Shown: positions 55,711-64,000 of the stretch, piece after piece
How positions within the stretch are numbered: position 1 is the first letter of the stretch
How the letters are laid out: each line of letters begins with the position of its first letter
Assembly: GCA_002401155.1 (NCBI GenBank)
Contig: NVSG01000001.1
Span: 186,001 to 250,000, forward strand
Length of the DNA: 64,000 nucleotides
Direction of reading: 5' to 3'
From: Hyphomicrobiales bacterium
Lineage (GTDB): Bacteria; Pseudomonadota; Alphaproteobacteria; Rhizobiales; Rhizobiaceae
The notes under the pieces: model-generated
What the model was told of the DNA's origin: nothing
The model's database searches: none
Seen by the model: the letters and a program-made list of their open reading frames with translations, nothing else
Made by a program: the position numbers and the translations under genes

Positions 55711-56418
55711 TTATACCGCGCAATACTTTTCCTGAATCTCTTTATCCGCAAGCAAGTCTGCACCGGTCGATTCCCGCACAATAATACCTTGATCCAGAAT
55801 ATAGGCGCGATCTGAGACTTCCAGCGCACGTTCCACATTCTGCTCAACCAGCAAAATGGTTTTGCCTTGTTCTTTCAGACGAACAAAAAGCTCAAACATC
55901 TCGTCAACCAACACCGGCATGATGCCCTCAGAGGGTTCATCAAGCATGATCATCTTTGGATCGGACGCCAATGCCCGGGCAATCGCCAACATTTGCTGTT
56001 CGCCGCCCGACATAGTTTCGGCAATCTGGTCGAGACGTTCTTTCAGCCGTGGAAACGATACGGCAATCTCCTCGATGATTTCATCTTCTTTGGATTTCAA
56101 ATCCGAGGACACAAGCCCGAGTCGTAAATTTTCGCGCACCGTCAGCGCGGGAACGATACGTCGTTCCTCCGGTACAAATCCCAGCCCACGCTGAAAACGC
56201 GTATGGGTCGGTTCATCGATGATATTATCGGAACCATCGAACGTCACCACGCCCTTGCACTTGGGCACCAACCCCATAATGGTTCGAAGGGTTGTGGTTT
56301 TTCCGGCGCCATTACGCCCGATGATGGAAACAATTTCGCCTTTGCCTACGCGCAGCGAAATACCCTGAACAATATAGCTGCGGTCATACCAGCTTTCGAG
56401 ATTTTCAACGTTCAACAT
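55711..56418 (-). CDS. livF: Branched-chain amino acid/amide-type ABC transporter ATPase LivF
   Basis: ATPase of 235 residues with Walker A GRNGAGKTT, signature MSGGEQQMLAIARAL and Walker B MIMLDEPSEGI. It overlaps livG by one base. It is the last gene of the leftward cluster. Confidence 0.93.
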   Translation of the reverse strand: MLNVENLESWYDRSYIVQGISLRVGKGEIVSIIGRNGAGKTTTLRTIMGLVPKCKGVVTFDGSDNIIDEPTHTRFQRGLGFVPEERRIVPALTVRENLRLGLVSSDLKSKEDEIIEEIAVSFPRLKERLDQIAETMSGGEQQMLAIARALASDPKMIMLDEPSEGIMPVLVDEMFELFVRLKEQGKTILLVEQNVERALEVSDRAYILDQGIIVRESTGADLLADKEIQEKYCAV

Positions 56419-57167
56419 CAGTGTTTCCCCTGCCCCAGATAGACCCGGCGAACCTCGTCATTATTGCGAATGTCATCGGGCTTACCCTCGGCCAAAACTT
56501 CACCGTGATGCAGCACAATCAAATGTTGCGAAATGCCCATAACCAGCTTCATTTTATGTTCGACCAAAATGACAGTGCGATCACTGGCAAGCTCACAAAT
56601 CAAATCCACCATGGTCATGGTTTCTTCCGGGCTCATGCCAGCAGTTGGTTCGTCCAACAACAATAATCGCGGCTGACAAGCCAACGCCAAAGCAATCTCC
56701 AACGCCCGCTGCTCCCCATGAGCAAGATTGCTCGCCTGTTTCAATTTATGGGTATGCAAACCAACCAGATCAAGGAAGTCAGCAGCGCGATGTTCCATAT
56801 CCGTAAGCTGTCCACGAGGCGTCCAGAAATCAAACCGCTTCTCCAGTGCCTGAATGGCAATACGCACATTTTCCAAAGCGCTGAGTTCGGGAAAGACATT
56901 GGTGATCTGAAAAGATTTCGCAATGCCTAGACGAGCAAATTTATGCTGCGGCGTACCGGTGATATCCTTTCCTTCAAATATCAAACGCCCTTCGCTCGGA
57001 GGAAAGGCACCAGAGAGCACATTAAAATACGTGCTCTTGCCAGCGCCATTGGGACCAATAATGGCGGTGAGCTGCCCGTTTGGAAAAGACGCAGTCACAT
57101 CATTCAGCGCGGTGAACCCGCCAAAGCGCATGGTCACATTTTCGGTGCGGATGATATCGTCGTTCAT
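56418..57167 (-). CDS. livG: Branched-chain amino acid/amide-type ABC transporter ATPase LivG
   Basis: ATPase of 249 residues with Walker A GPNGAGKST and Walker B LLLDEPTAGMS. The usual signature is degenerate: NLAHGEQRALEIALAL, with AHGEQ in place of LSYGEQ, as is common in LivG. It overlaps livM as ATGA. Confidence 0.93.
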   Translation of the reverse strand: MNDDIIRTENVTMRFGGFTALNDVTASFPNGQLTAIIGPNGAGKSTYFNVLSGAFPPSEGRLIFEGKDITGTPQHKFARLGIAKSFQITNVFPELSALENVRIAIQALEKRFDFWTPRGQLTDMEHRAADFLDLVGLHTHKLKQASNLAHGEQRALEIALALACQPRLLLLDEPTAGMSPEETMTMVDLICELASDRTVILVEHKMKLVMGISQHLIVLHHGEVLAEGKPDDIRNNDEVRRVYLGQGKH

Positions 57168-58120
57168 CGTCGTGATATCCAGTGCAAAATAGAACCCCAG
57201 ATACCGCGCGGGAAGAACAGCACGAAGATCATAAAGATAGCGCCGAGAAACAACTGCCAGTGAGAAGTCATCGTCGTGATGATATCTTCCAGCATCAAAA
57301 AGGCCATGGCACCAATAAACGGCCCAAAGAATGTCCCCATCCCACCGAGCAGCGCCATCATCACCGCCAGCCCTGACTGATGATAGTGCAGGCTTTCAAT
57401 CGGCACTACGGAAAGATGGATAGCACTCAACGCACCGGCCAATCCACAGAACAGGCCGGATATGGAAAACGCCACCCATTTGGTAAGTTTCACATCATAA
57501 CCGCAAGCCTGAGCACGATTTTCGTTTTCGCGAATGGCTTCCAGCACAGAACCAAAAGGCGAATTGATAATGCGCGAGAAAATGAATATCGCGACCATCA
57601 CAAATCCCAGTACAAGATAGTATTTACTCAATGGTTCACGAATAATATTGAGTGTGGTGAAGCCCAAATCGACAGTCTTTAGCGATACGCCAGTCAGCCC
57701 ATCTTCACCGCCCGACAATTCCCCCATATGATAGACGATGTAATAAACGCATTGGGCCAGCGCCAGCGTCACCATTGCAAAATAAATGCCCTTGGTGCGA
57801 ATGGCCATCGCGCCCATGATCATCGCAGTCAGGCCAGCCATCAAGATACCGATGAAAATCGACGGCACCCAATGCACGCCAAAATGAACCATCGCAATGC
57901 CCGTACCATAAGCCCCAACACCAAAAAACGCAGCATGGCCAAAGGATAAAACCCCCATATAGCCAAACACCAAATTAAGCCCCAGCGCGTAAAGACCATA
58001 GATCAAAACATCCGTCGCCAGCGCTTCATAGGGCGCAAGGAACGGGAAAATCAACAGAAAGGCGAAGACCACCAACACCCTGTTCTTTGTAATTGTGCCG
58101 GTCAGATTAGACATGTTCAT
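57164..58120 (-). CDS. livM: ABC transporter permease LivM
   Basis: A 318-residue permease with about nine helices. Typical elements are GLNLVFGYMGVLSFGHAAFFGVGAYG and the coupling region VLEAIRENENRAQACGYDV. It overlaps livH and livG by 4 bp. Confidence 0.92.
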   Translation of the reverse strand: MNMSNLTGTITKNRVLVVFAFLLIFPFLAPYEALATDVLIYGLYALGLNLVFGYMGVLSFGHAAFFGVGAYGTGIAMVHFGVHWVPSIFIGILMAGLTAMIMGAMAIRTKGIYFAMVTLALAQCVYYIVYHMGELSGGEDGLTGVSLKTVDLGFTTLNIIREPLSKYYLVLGFVMVAIFIFSRIINSPFGSVLEAIRENENRAQACGYDVKLTKWVAFSISGLFCGLAGALSAIHLSVVPIESLHYHQSGLAVMMALLGGMGTFFGPFIGAMAFLMLEDIITTMTSHWQLFLGAIFMIFVLFFPRGIWGSILHWISRR

Positions 58121-59001
58121 CCCATCAGACCTTTTTGTCCGAACAGACCTTGCGGGCGAACCAGCAACACCACGGCCATCAGCACAAACATCGACAGATC
58201 AGCAAGGCTCGGCCAGAACAACGATGTCATGGCCACGACCACGCCCACCAGCATTCCGGCGACAACGGCTCCGACCAGCGACCCCATGCCACCAACCACC
58301 GTCACGACGAATGCTTCCACCAACACGGTTGATCCCATATCAGGAATAACACTGCGCATGGGCGCAGCCAGCACTCCGGCAAGCCCCGCAACGCCAGTGC
58401 CAATGGCAAATACAATCAGCCACACCTTGGAAATATCAACGCCCAGAATGCGAACGATTTCGGGATCACGGGCCCCTGCCCGGATGATCAACCCATAGGA
58501 GGTTTTTTCGATAAACAACCAAAGCGCAAAAACGATAAAGGATGTCACGCCAATCAGAAACAGGCGGTAGAGCGGGAAATAGCCGACACCGATATTCACC
58601 GCACCACTCAAAACTTCCGGCACATCGAAACTTTGCCCTTCAAGACCAAAGATAATCCGCACTAATTCCACCAAAACCAGCGCCAACCCGAAGGTCAACA
58701 ATAGTGGATAATCAATCCCGCGCCCATAAAGCGGTCGTACTAAAAATCGCTCTATCACCAACCCCAGCGTACCAACCACAATTGGCACCAGCACCAGCGA
58801 CACCCAGAAATTCCCGGTCACCCCCATCAGGAACACGCCCACATAGGCCCCAACCATATAGAATGCTCCGTGGGCAAAATTGACCACGGTCAGCAACCCG
58901 AATATCAGCGACAGGCCAACCGCCATCAGCACAAACACCGTGCCAAGAGCCAGCCCTGTGAACATTTGCATTACAAACAGTTCCAGCGTTATGCCGTTCA
59001 T
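58117..59001 (-). CDS. livH: ABC transporter permease LivH
   Basis: A 294-residue permease. LSLIFGLLTVVNFAHGAFYMVGAY is the family N-terminal motif, and the coupling element RAGARDPEIVRILGVDI follows near residue 195. A terminator-like hairpin separates it from the upstream binding-protein gene. Confidence 0.92.
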   Translation of the reverse strand: MNGITLELFVMQMFTGLALGTVFVLMAVGLSLIFGLLTVVNFAHGAFYMVGAYVGVFLMGVTGNFWVSLVLVPIVVGTLGLVIERFLVRPLYGRGIDYPLLLTFGLALVLVELVRIIFGLEGQSFDVPEVLSGAVNIGVGYFPLYRLFLIGVTSFIVFALWLFIEKTSYGLIIRAGARDPEIVRILGVDISKVWLIVFAIGTGVAGLAGVLAAPMRSVIPDMGSTVLVEAFVVTVVGGMGSLVGAVVAGMLVGVVVAMTSLFWPSLADLSMFVLMAVVLLVRPQGLFGQKGLMG

Positions 59002-59036
59002 CGGGATTTATCCATTCTCAAATCTTTCAAATAAAC

Positions 59037-59064
59037 ACGGCCCCCGAAAATATCCGGAGGCCGT
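59037..59064 (-). terminator. Hairpin between the binding-protein gene and livH
   Basis: A 10-bp stem with one G-U pair (59037-59046 with 59055-59064) is followed on the minus strand by a T-rich run. It may attenuate the permease genes relative to the binding protein. Confidence 0.6.
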
Positions 59065-59080
59065 TTCTCGTTTTTATAGA

Positions 59081-60343
59081 CTAGCCAAGACCAAGTGCTG
59101 AGCATGAACGCAACACGTCCTCGCTCGCTTTGTCTTCAGCAACAATCTTGAACACATCATATTCATTGGCCATATCTGCTTCGGCCTTACTCTCGATGAT
59201 ATAGACCGACTGCACAGACTGGTGGTCGCATTTGCGGTAATGTTGCTCGCCCTTATAGAGATCATATGGCGTGCTTTCCATGGCAGCGATTACCGCGTCA
59301 GCATCAGTTGAACCGGCAGCTTTCACAGCAGCCAAAAGGCCGCCAACACCGGCATAACCATAGGCACCATAATCTGATGGCGGAGCGCCAGCATTCAGCT
59401 TGCGATAGGCATCAACGAATTTCTTCGCTGACGGAATGCTATCTTCAAGACCCCAATAGAAATTGGTGCCGCCAATAACATTTGAATAGGCCGCAGCCCC
59501 ACCCGCACGGCGTTGGTTATAAAGCAGCGCAGGCGCGACCATGCGCATCTGATCTTTCATGCCGAAGCTTGTGGCCTGTTTCAGAGAATTCATCTGGTCA
59601 TAACCAAAGTTACAAAGGCAAAGCACATCCGGTTTTGCTGCCTGAATACGCGGCAGGAATGTGGAATAATCCTTGGTTGCCAAAGGATGGCTGACCTCGG
59701 CCACGATTTCGATACCGGCAGCTTTACCAGCTTCCTTAAAGCCCCGAGCCATTTCATGGCCATAAGCATAATCAGCAATCAGGAAGGCAACACGTTTTCC
59801 CTCTTTCGGGAACACGTAACGCCCAACAGCACCCGCTGTCATATGCGGGTTCATGGCTTCGTGGAAAGTATATTTGGTAAAGTTCTTGGCTTCATTAATC
59901 GCATCAGACTGCGAAATCGATACATACGGAATCTCGCGATCTGCACAGATCGTATTCACCGCCAATTGCACGGAAGCTGAAAGCGAACCCGCCACAAAAT
60001 GCACCTTGTCTTTTTCAATCAATTCCTGTGTACGCTTGGCAGCCTCGCCTGATTTCAGCTTATCATCACGAACCAGCAACTCAGCCATGCGGCCATTGAG
60101 ACCACCAGCAGCGTTGAACTCATCAACAGCCATCTGTGCACACAATGCCTGCTCTTTTGCTTCCGACCCATAAGGACCGGTAAGCGGAACAGGAAAACCA
60201 ATTTTGATGGTATCATCCGCAGCGCCTGCAATATTAAGCAGGAACGGGCTTGCAGCCAACACGCCTGCGCCAGCTGCAGCACCCTTAATAATTTTGCGTC
60301 GGCTCAGGCCTGCGCTAGACATATTTTCATTCTTGATAGTCAT
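59081..60343 (-). CDS. ABC transporter substrate-binding protein (Leu/amide type, Tat-exported)
   Basis: Periplasmic binding protein of family 5/6 (Peripla_BP_6), 420 residues. A twin-arginine signal (SRRKIIKGAAAGAGVLAAS) is followed by the mature start DDTIKIGFPVPLTGPYGSEA. ATG 60343 sits 6 bases after GGAGGA; longer in-frame starts lack this. The ligand is probably the substrate of the adjacent Mo-hydroxylase, such as an amide, aromatic or heterocyclic compound (inference). Confidence 0.9.
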   Translation of the reverse strand: MTIKNENMSSAGLSRRKIIKGAAAGAGVLAASPFLLNIAGAADDTIKIGFPVPLTGPYGSEAKEQALCAQMAVDEFNAAGGLNGRMAELLVRDDKLKSGEAAKRTQELIEKDKVHFVAGSLSASVQLAVNTICADREIPYVSISQSDAINEAKNFTKYTFHEAMNPHMTAGAVGRYVFPKEGKRVAFLIADYAYGHEMARGFKEAGKAAGIEIVAEVSHPLATKDYSTFLPRIQAAKPDVLCLCNFGYDQMNSLKQATSFGMKDQMRMVAPALLYNQRRAGGAAAYSNVIGGTNFYWGLEDSIPSAKKFVDAYRKLNAGAPPSDYGAYGYAGVGGLLAAVKAAGSTDADAVIAAMESTPYDLYKGEQHYRKCDHQSVQSVYIIESKAEADMANEYDVFKIVAEDKASEDVLRSCSALGLG

Positions 60344-60418
60344 TTTCATTCCTCCGGTTTCTCTTCTACTTCGTTGTTTTTCCGACATCACTCCCAACGT
60401 CGGCCTTTCGTCAGGGAC

Positions 60419-62794
60419 TTAGATCTTTCCAAGTCCCCTCAAAATTTTGTCTGGTGTAAATGGCATGTCTGACAGAACCACATCGAATGGGCTCAACGCA
60501 TCGTTGATGGCGTTCATCACGGCAGCAGGCGCGCCGGCAGTGCCAGCTTCGCCAACACCCTTGGCACCAAGCTCTGAAGTCTCGGTCGGCGTTTCCACAT
60601 GGCCAACTTCAATGTCCGGCATTTCAGCGGCCATAGGAACCAGATAGTCTGCCATCGAGCCGTTGATCATCTGCCCTTCATCGGTATAGAGGCATTCTTC
60701 AAACAACGCCGGACCAATGCCCTGCACCACACCACCGCGGGTTTGTTCGGCAACCAGTTTCGGATTAATCACCCGGCCACAATCTTCAACCACCCAGTAT
60801 TTTTGTAACTTCACCATGCCCGTATGAATATCCACATCGAGCAAACAGGCATGGGCCGCATTGGTGAAAACAAAAGGATAATCGCGCTGTGTATAATGAC
60901 GGGTCACCACCAATTCAGGTTGCGCATCCACCGGCAAGGTATCACCGCGAAAATAAGCAATCCGCCCCAGTTCAGCCAGCGACAAACGTTCATTGCCGCC
61001 ATCCGCATCAACCACATTACCGCCAATGATATCCAAATCTTCAATCTTCGCCTGAAGGATGATCGCCGCCAAATCGAGGATATTCTCTTTCAGCGCTTTA
61101 CCAGCCTGAAAAGCAGCTTCGCCGCCAATACCGGCACCGCGAGAAGCCCAAGTGCCACCGCCATATGGAACGGCCTCCGTATCACCGGTAACAACCCGAA
61201 CGGTTTCAATCGGCACCCCAAGAGAAGTCGCTACCACCTGCGCAATAATCGTTTCCGTGCCCTGTCCTTGTTCGGTAACGCCGGTCGTTGCGGTAACGCC
61301 ACCGGTAGGATCAAGGCGCAAGGTGCAACCATCTTGCGAAGCAATCTTTGCACCACCAACGCCATAGAAAGCAGGCCCCGGATTGGTAACTTCAATCAAA
61401 CTGGCAAAGCCAATGCCGCGATAAATTCCTTGCTCACGAAGCGATTTCTGTTCGCTACGCAAACCTTCATAATCCATCATCTCCACCAGCTTATCGAGAC
61501 ACTGGTGATGAGATTGCATTTCGTAAATCGCCCCGGCAGGAGACGTATAGGGATAAGCATCCTGAGGGATAAAATTCTGCAAGCGCAACGCCACAGGATC
61601 AAGCTTCAACTTGCGAGCGCCAAGCTCCATCAAATGTTCACCCACCGCTATGGCAATGGGATGCCCCACACCGCGATATTGGCACATGACGTTTTTATTG
61701 AGGAAAACAACCTTGCCATCGACCCGGTAATTTCGGTGCTTATACGGCCCACCGGTGAGATTGATCACCTGATTGAGTTCAATGCCACTGGTACGTGGAT
61801 AAACCGAATATGGCCCAACGCCAGTGACATCATCCATATCAATCGCCAGCAAATTTCCATCCGCATCAAAGGCGGCACGGGCTGTCACCCGGTGATCACG
61901 AGCATGAATATCGGTGGTAAAACTCTCCAGACGATCAGCAATGAATTTCACTGGCCGTCCCAATTTCAAAGCAATAGCACCCGCAGCCATTTCATCGGAA
62001 TAGGTGTGAATCTTGATACCAAAAGACCCACCTACATCTTTGCAGATAACCCGAACCTTGTTCTCGTCCAGACCCAGATGTTCAGCAAACAAATTCTTCG
62101 ACATATGCGGACATTGTACCGACATATAAAGCGTCAACTCACCATCGGCAGGCTTGTAATCGCAAATGATCGAGCGCGGCTCCATCGTCACGCCTGTATG
62201 ACGATTGAAACGGAAACTATCTTCAACAACCACGGCGGCATTCTCGAAAGCCGCATCCACATCACCAGAATCAACACCGCGCTGGAAGCACAGATTGTCC
62301 CCTAGCTCTGGATGGATAACCGGCGTATCCTTATCCAACGCCGTCATCATATCAGTGACAGGTTCCAGCTCTTCATAATCAACCAAAATCTGATCAGCGG
62401 CATCTTCCGCAATGGCTCGCGAAGTAGCCGCAATCGCAACAATCGGTTCGCCCTGCCAAAACACCTTGCCATTGGCCAGCGGCCATTGTTCGGCAGATTT
62501 GATACCCTTGAGGTGATCAAGCGTGCCCACCCACGGCGTGATGGTATCTTTCAAATCATCCATCGTATAAACACCAACCACACCGGGAATGGCGCGGGCA
62601 TCATCACAATCGACAGATAAAATTTTCGCATGGGCATAGGGGCTGCGATGAAATGCCAGATGCACCATCCGCGGCAATTCAATATCATCCACATAAGTGC
62701 CACGCCCCTGCACCAGCCGTTTGGCATTAGGACGCGGGACGGATTTCCCCACATAGGAATTCGGCAGATCGAGAACGCTGATACGTTTGTTCAT
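60419..62794 (-). CDS. Molybdenum hydroxylase large subunit (xanthine dehydrogenase/CoxL family)
   Basis: Molybdopterin-binding subunit of 791 residues. The catalytic Glu lies in GVGEAGTAG near residue 749. At the position where CO dehydrogenases carry the CoxL motif (AYxCSFR, or AYRGAGR in form II), it has QYRGVGH, so it is not a form I CO dehydrogenase. An aldehyde, purine, nicotinate-like or other heterocycle hydroxylase fits. ATG 62794 overlaps the stop of the iron-sulfur subunit gene (TGATG). Confidence 0.9.
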   Translation of the reverse strand: MNKRISVLDLPNSYVGKSVPRPNAKRLVQGRGTYVDDIELPRMVHLAFHRSPYAHAKILSVDCDDARAIPGVVGVYTMDDLKDTITPWVGTLDHLKGIKSAEQWPLANGKVFWQGEPIVAIAATSRAIAEDAADQILVDYEELEPVTDMMTALDKDTPVIHPELGDNLCFQRGVDSGDVDAAFENAAVVVEDSFRFNRHTGVTMEPRSIICDYKPADGELTLYMSVQCPHMSKNLFAEHLGLDENKVRVICKDVGGSFGIKIHTYSDEMAAGAIALKLGRPVKFIADRLESFTTDIHARDHRVTARAAFDADGNLLAIDMDDVTGVGPYSVYPRTSGIELNQVINLTGGPYKHRNYRVDGKVVFLNKNVMCQYRGVGHPIAIAVGEHLMELGARKLKLDPVALRLQNFIPQDAYPYTSPAGAIYEMQSHHQCLDKLVEMMDYEGLRSEQKSLREQGIYRGIGFASLIEVTNPGPAFYGVGGAKIASQDGCTLRLDPTGGVTATTGVTEQGQGTETIIAQVVATSLGVPIETVRVVTGDTEAVPYGGGTWASRGAGIGGEAAFQAGKALKENILDLAAIILQAKIEDLDIIGGNVVDADGGNERLSLAELGRIAYFRGDTLPVDAQPELVVTRHYTQRDYPFVFTNAAHACLLDVDIHTGMVKLQKYWVVEDCGRVINPKLVAEQTRGGVVQGIGPALFEECLYTDEGQMINGSMADYLVPMAAEMPDIEVGHVETPTETSELGAKGVGEAGTAGAPAAVMNAINDALSPFDVVLSDMPFTPDKILRGLGKI

Positions 62795-63249
62795 CAAGCC
62801 ACCTCACTACGCTGCTTGGCAACTTGCTCAACCGCATCAACGATTGATTGATAACCGGTACACCGACAGTAGTTTGACGAAATAGCTTCGCGGATTTCAT
62901 CCCGCGTGGGCGATGAGTTTTCCTGCAATAAATCATTTGCAGTCATCAACATGCCGGGGGTACAGAACCCGCATTGCAGAGCATTATTCTCAATGAACGC
63001 TTCCTGCAAATCCGGGAAATTAGCACCTTCAATGGTAGTGACTTCCTGACCATCGCATTGCACCGCAAAGGTCAGACAACTACGCACAGTCTGCCCATTC
63101 AGTTGCAACGTACAGGCACCACAAACCCCGTGTTCACAACCAGCGTGGGTACCAGTCAAACCTTCTGCACGCAAAAAGTCCACAAGGCTCAGGCGCGGCT
63201 CCACCGATCGGACCATTGGTTCACCATTCACGGTGATCGTAATATTCAT
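62794..63249 (-). CDS. Molybdenum hydroxylase [2Fe-2S] subunit (CoxS-like)
   Basis: A 151-residue electron-transfer subunit with two [2Fe-2S] sites. The plant-ferredoxin-like site is GCEHGVCGACTLQLNGQTVRSC and the second is QCGFCTPGM followed by NYCRCTGY. ATG 63249 (MNITITVNGE) is the family-like start. A TTG at 63261 that overlaps the FAD subunit stop is an alternative. Confidence 0.93.
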   Translation of the reverse strand: MNITITVNGEPMVRSVEPRLSLVDFLRAEGLTGTHAGCEHGVCGACTLQLNGQTVRSCLTFAVQCDGQEVTTIEGANFPDLQEAFIENNALQCGFCTPGMLMTANDLLQENSSPTRDEIREAISSNYCRCTGYQSIVDAVEQVAKQRSEVA

Positions 63250-63257
63250 AAGAGCGC

Positions 63258-64000
63258 TCAATTTACCGCTCCCTCTGCAATGAACTTTTCCAAAGTGCGA
63301 CGGGTAAGCACCTGCATCATCACCATTTTTGCGGCAGACGATGTGGTCAAATCTTCAAACGGCGTAATATCATCCGCAAGCGCCGCACAAACCGCATCAA
63401 TATCAATTTCAGAAAGAGGCTTGCCGCATATCAACTGCTCAGCCGATGAAGCACGAACAGCCATTTCATCCACCGCAAAAAATACCAAACGCATATCGGT
63501 AAATTGCCCGTCTTTCAGCACCCCATGCGCGGCAAGCCCCGCCATGGCGTAATCACCTTTGCGCCGCGCAAGTTCTTCAAAAAAACTAACCGCACCAGCT
63601 TCAGGCGCAGGCACATCAACGGATACAAGAATTTCATCATCGCTCAGGCAAGTCGAATAGGTACCATCAATAAAATCTTCAGCAGCAACCGAGCGGGTAC
63701 CATCCGACCCCTGAATATTGAATGTCACGCCCAGCGCCAATGCGCAGGCAGGCAACTCAGCGGCAGGATCAGCATTACATAATGACCCACCAAATGTTCC
63801 GCGATTACGGATAGCGCCATGGGCAATATTCGGCATCGCCATGGTAATCAGCGGCGCATATTCAGCAATTTTCGAAGATTTCATCACTTCTGCATGGCGA
63901 GACATAGCGCCAATACGCAAACCACCATCCTGAATGGTAATCCCGTGCATCTCGCCAATATTTGAAACATCGACCAGCACTTCAGGCAAAGCTAAACGCA
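63258..64000 (-). CDS. Molybdenum hydroxylase FAD subunit (CoxM-like), partial
   Basis: FAD-binding subunit; its N-terminus lies beyond the right edge. The FAD motif AHGAIRNRGTFGGSLCNADPAAELPA is present. The frame stays open to the window edge, giving R-L-A-L-P-E-V-L-V-D as expected just after the missing 'GGxSL' FAD motif. A TTG at 63989 is inside the gene and is not its start. About 40-50 residues are missing. Confidence 0.9.
   Translation of the reverse strand, partial: RLALPEVLVDVSNIGEMHGITIQDGGLRIGAMSRHAEVMKSSKIAEYAPLITMAMPNIAHGAIRNRGTFGGSLCNADPAAELPACALALGVTFNIQGSDGTRSVAAEDFIDGTYSTCLSDDEILVSVDVPAPEAGAVSFFEELARRKGDYAMAGLAAHGVLKDGQFTDMRLVFFAVDEMAVRASSAEQLICGKPLSEIDIDAVCAALADDITPFEDLTTSSAAKMVMMQVLTRRTLEKFIAEGAVN

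Noticed and set aside
60824..62305. 493-codon rightward frame opposite the Mo-hydroxylase large subunit
   Set aside because: Length alone is striking, but the minus-strand product is a clear family member. The plus-strand translation lacks domains and has shadow-like composition.
60419..63261. Aerobic CO dehydrogenase (coxMSL)
   Set aside because: The large subunit lacks the form I AYxCSFR loop, and the gene order with an ABC importer points to an organic substrate.

Overview
The window (about 50% G+C) looks like chromosome of an alphaproteobacterium, most likely a marine or host-associated member of the Rhizobiales (Hyphomicrobiales). This rests on a BA14K-family protein, the BtaA/BtaB and PlcP/Agt membrane-lipid remodelling genes, alphaproteobacterial Pho boxes, and many TRAP, TTT and ABC uptake systems. 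I cannot name the species. I saw no rRNA, tRNA, insertion sequence, phage gene or CRISPR array.

Region 1 (1-21.5 kb) is a phosphorus-starvation island. Phosphonate import genes (a probable phnC tail, phnD, phnE) and a DUF1045 2H-phosphoesterase run rightward. They meet a leftward C-P lyase operon, phnG-H-I-J-K-L-M-N, end to end. PhoX alkaline phosphatase follows, then PlcP and Agt (phospholipid headgroup removal and glycolipid synthesis), then BtaB/BtaA (betaine lipid synthesis). A Ugp-like glycerol-phosphate ABC transporter with two tandem GpdQ-like phosphodiesterases closes the island. Pho-box-like sites lie in front of phnG, plcP, btaA and ugpC. Together the genes extract phosphate from phosphonates, phosphoesters and glycerophosphodiesters, and replace membrane phospholipids with phosphorus-free lipids.

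Region 2 (21.5-31.5 kb) opens with a well-formed cobalamin riboswitch in front of a serine beta-lactamase-like hydrolase, an unusual pairing. Next is a probable sulfide operon: DUF302, a sulfide:quinone oxidoreductase-like flavoprotein, and an RND adaptor and pump, headed by a perfect FNR/FixK box. Small proteins, a BA14K protein and a 1-Cys peroxiredoxin follow; two more FNR/FixK-like boxes lie nearby.

Region 3 (31.5-43.1 kb) is a catabolic and uptake block. It holds an SDR with a TAXI-type TRAP transporter, an XRE-cupin regulator, and an operon of FAD amine/amino-acid oxidase, DctM-DctP-DctQ, an M81 (MlrC-like) peptidase, an alpha/beta hydrolase and an ornithine-cyclodeaminase-like enzyme. 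The substrate is unknown; a modified or D-amino acid, or a small peptide, is plausible.

Region 4 (43.1-55.5 kb, leftward) is an oxalate/formyl-C1 operon: GntR regulator, oxalyl-CoA decarboxylase (oxc), formyl-CoA transferase (frc), a stand-alone homologue of the 10-formyl-THF dehydrogenase hydrolase domain, formate-THF ligase (fhs), a universal stress protein, a tripartite tricarboxylate transporter (tctCBA), and last a large P-loop protein with a zeta-toxin-like kinase domain. I regard the formyl-transfer gene set and the P-loop protein as the best candidates for undescribed biology.

Region 5 (55.7-64 kb, leftward) pairs a three-subunit molybdenum hydroxylase of the xanthine dehydrogenase/CO dehydrogenase family with a branched-chain amino acid/amide-type ABC transporter. 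The gene for its FAD subunit runs off the window.
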